DNA of 7,232 nt from JBHIEE01 sp046760445. GTDB taxonomy: Bacteria; Acidobacteriota; Aminicenantia; JdFR-78. The position numbers were made by a program, and so were the translations under genes. The stretch covers positions 1 to 7,232 of the forward strand of contig JBHIEE010000129.1 of NCBI GenBank assembly GCA_046760445.1, given 5' to 3'. The notes under the pieces were generated by a model. It was not told where the DNA came from and made no database searches. It saw only the letters and a program-made list of their open reading frames with translations. How positions within the stretch are numbered: the first letter of the stretch is position 1; each line of letters opens with the position of its first letter. This document shows, piece after piece, positions 4,845 to 7,232 of this stretch.

Positions 4845-5562
4845 ATTGCAAATTAGTTAAAGCGATGTTCTTGGGAACAATAAAAGTCTCAAAAACTTTT
4901 TCTTGATTGTTCTTTAAAAGAAAAGAAACACTAACCAAACTTTTCTCAAGATTATAATGAACATTAAATGTTTCAACGTCTTCTATAAGAGGCTGAGCTG
5001 GGCTTCTGTTTACTTTTCTTCTCAAGATTTTCTCAGACTGATTCAAAAAGTACCTTATCTCTTTCAGTAAAATAATACTTGTTTCTTCTTTTTTATAATT
5101 AAAGGATAGGGGAGTATCCGAGATTTTAAAAGTATCCTGATTAATCTGGGTAATAGTTATTATTTCTCCTTGTTTCTGATTTGCAATAACCGCCTTACTT
5201 CTCTTTTTAAATTTTTGGGAATTATTAACACTAATTTCTTTCTCTCCTGCCGAAGCATCCTTTATGAGAAATGAGAGGCTGTCTCCCTTGGTAATAAGCA
5301 ATTGATTATCTTTGACTTCTAATCCCTTTAATACGCCCAGTTTTATAGGAACAATCAGTTTATATCCCGCCTGGAGAACATCTATTCTGATTTTTTCTAA
5401 AGCTGAGGAACCATACTCTATAATTTCTTCTTCATTCTTTACCTTAGTGAAAATTTTTTTATTAAAATTGAAAATTTTATAAGTGAATAAAACAATCACC
5501 AAAAAAACTGATAAGGCAACTAAAATTTCAATTAACGAAAATCCTCTTTGTTTTTGGTTCAT
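4843..5562 (-). CDS. PilW/GspJ-like minor pilin
   Basis: This 239-residue prepilin starts MNQKQRG|FSLIEILVALSVFLVIVLFTYKIF: a basic leader, cleavage between G7 and F8, glutamate E12 at mature position 5, and a hydrophobic helix to about residue 28. An acidic-basic helix with EYGSSALEKIRIDVLQAGYKL (49-69) matches the PilW/GspJ pattern in which the helix ends in L-x-x-D-x-x-x-A-G. A long beta-rich region follows (RRKVNRSPAQPLIEDVETFNVHYNL, ~186-210, is typical of this family). These proteins bridge GspI/PilV and the other tip subunits. The gene follows the pilV-like gene by two bases and so is translationally coupled to it. Its TAG stop overlaps the edge of four-helix unit B, so the last codon context may have been set by the insertion. 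Confidence 0.75.
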   Translation of the reverse strand: MNQKQRGFSLIEILVALSVFLVIVLFTYKIFNFNKKIFTKVKNEEEIIEYGSSALEKIRIDVLQAGYKLIVPIKLGVLKGLEVKDNQLLITKGDSLSFLIKDASAGEKEISVNNSQKFKKRSKAVIANQKQGEIITITQINQDTFKISDTPLSFNYKKEETSIILLKEIRYFLNQSEKILRRKVNRSPAQPLIEDVETFNVHYNLEKSLVSVSFLLKNNQEKVFETFIVPKNIALTNLQ

Positions 5563-5564
5563 TT

Positions 5565-5945
5565 TTAGAATCCTAACTCTTTTGATAAATAAAGAATTAA
5601 CTCAGTTTTTTTGCGAGATGAGTTCTCTAGCCAGGCTTTAATTTCTATTTTCTTTAAAGAGGGAGAAACATCAGAGATTTGCCAGCGTCTCCTATATTTT
5701 CCTTTGAATCCAGGAAGAATAACCTCTTCCTCTCCAGATCCTTCTTTTAAAGTGTCGCTTTCAAAAGGAAATGATTTTAGATATTCAAGTTTTTGATAAG
5801 CGATCCTTGTTGCTAAGAAATTTATCTCGGCTTTTTTCTTAATTAAGAGAGAAGTTAGTAAAATTTGAAGAGAAGCTAAGGTTACTAATAATAGTAAGCA
5901 AGATGAAATTAAAACCTCAATCAAGCTGAATCCTTTTTTATCCAT
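5565..5945 (-). CDS. PilV/GspI-like minor pilin
   Basis: This 126-residue prepilin is the first gene of the operon. It starts MDKKG|FSLIEVLISSCLLLLVTLASLQIL, with cleavage between G5 and F6, E10 at mature position 5 and a helix to about residue 30. ATRIAYQKLEYLKSFPFE (46-63) is the PilV/GspI hallmark (A-x-x-x-A-x-x-K-L-E). YRRRWQISDVSPSLKKIEIKAWLE (84-107) is the beta-strand segment with the R-x-W and strand-turn-strand typical of PilV. It would be a core member of the pilus priming complex at the inner membrane. The ATG has a good Shine-Dalgarno (GGAGAAAGG). Its leader region lies head-to-head with the rRNA promoter. Confidence 0.8.
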   Translation of the reverse strand: MDKKGFSLIEVLISSCLLLLVTLASLQILLTSLLIKKKAEINFLATRIAYQKLEYLKSFPFESDTLKEGSGEEEVILPGFKGKYRRRWQISDVSPSLKKIEIKAWLENSSRKKTELILYLSKELGF

Positions 5946-6010
5946 TTCCTTTCTCCTTTAAACCCATCTGCAAAATTAATGCCAAAAATTAAGTTATTTA
6001 TTTTCAGTAA

Positions 6011-6039
6011 ATTAGGTAAGAGCTAAATTTTTAAGTCAA
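6011..6039 (-). promoter_or_regulatory. Weak candidate promoter of the pilin operon
   Basis: On the minus strand, TTGACT (6034-6039, 5 of 6) is followed after 17 bases by CCTAAT (4 of 6). It is the best box pair I find upstream of the pilV-like gene. The -10 lacks its important first T-A, so activation or a different start is quite possible. Confidence 0.25.
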
Positions 6040-6116
6040 CTTGAGTTAACAGATTTATTGTGATATAAAGCTAAAGTTGTTAACGAGAGTTTACTTAGTC
6101 CTGAAAAATCAGAGTT

Positions 6117-6169
6117 AATTAAAAAATTTTTTAATCCCCTCTTGACATTTGGATTTAATCACATATAAT
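6117..6169 (+). promoter_or_regulatory. rRNA operon promoter with consensus boxes and UP-like tract
   Basis: TTGACA (6142-6147) and TATAAT (6164-6169) are both perfect sigma-70 consensus, 16 bases apart. An A/T tract (6117-6135) sits at the UP-element position upstream of the -35. Transcription should start near 6176, about 140 bases before the mature 16S end. This is the strength expected for a stable-RNA operon. Confidence 0.85.
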
Positions 6170-6175
6170 ATAAAT

Positions 6176-6317
6176 GGTACTAAACTGATAGATATTAAAA
6201 ATTTAATAAGTTGTTCTCTCTCGGGATAGAGAGAAAAAAGATCTTTGAAAAATAAGCAGAGGTCCCTCAAAAAGTCTTAAAGTTGTTTATTGATTAAGAA
6301 GTCTTCGGACTTCTTAT
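6176..6317 (+). promoter_or_regulatory. Structured 16S leader
   Basis: The leader contains three elements. First, an 8-bp hairpin, TTCTCTCT (6214-6221) with AGAGAGAA (6228-6235). Second, a boxA-like antitermination sequence, GATCTTTGAAAA (6240-6251). Third, a perfect 8-bp hairpin with a UUCG tetraloop, AAGAAGTC (6296-6303) and GACTTCTT (6308-6315), ending two bases before the expected mature 5' end. The last hairpin may mark the maturation site. The functional assignments are inference from position and sequence. Confidence 0.55.

Positions 6318-7232
<915 letters not shown>

Overview
The window is AT-rich bacterial DNA from what looks like an uncultivated, deep-branching lineage. The right end holds the first ~915 nt of a 16S rRNA gene with all universal bacterial landmarks. 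I cannot assign it by eye to a cultured phylum; candidate-phylum bacteria of the Aerophobetes/Atribacteria/Desantisbacteria kind are only a guess. TGA is used as a normal stop (DUF3788 gene, PilX-like gene), so the genetic code appears standard.

Layout: (1) 1-614, a DUF3788 gene on the minus strand, bounded by 12-bp perfect inverted repeats (CTGTTGTACGCC / GGCGTACAACAG) and followed by a large attC-like palindrome; it resembles an integron-type gene cassette. (2) 682-1773, a XerD-like tyrosine recombinase on the minus strand, split in two by an in-frame TGA but retaining all catalytic residues. (3) 1857-5945, a minus-strand operon of minor type IV pilin / type II pseudopilin genes in the order pilV/gspI-like, pilW/gspJ-like, pilX/gspK-like, gspH/fimT-like. 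(4) 6142 to the end, a plus-strand rRNA operon with perfect consensus -35 and -10 boxes, a structured leader and the 16S gene, divergent from the pilin operon.

The most striking structure is in region 3. Two almost identical ~497-bp units (2287-2782 and 4348-4844), each coding for an S23-family four-helix bundle protein, sit in two successive intergenic junctions of the pilin operon. Each has inverted CTGCAG-rich ends, a long imperfect hairpin with a conserved 14-nt loop ahead of the gene, and a second CTGCAG-rich repeat at the 3' end that is translated as the protein's C-terminal tail. The units also supply the Shine-Dalgarno of the next pilin gene, so the operon probably still works. They look like 23S rRNA intervening sequences that have moved into a protein-coding operon: a mobile or amplifying element with no recognisable transposase. 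The hairpin repeats differ between the copies far more than the coding sequence does.

The four pilin-like proteins would be processed by a prepilin peptidase and would form the priming tip complex of a type IV pilus or type II secretion pseudopilus. The major pilin, ATPases and platform protein are not in the window.
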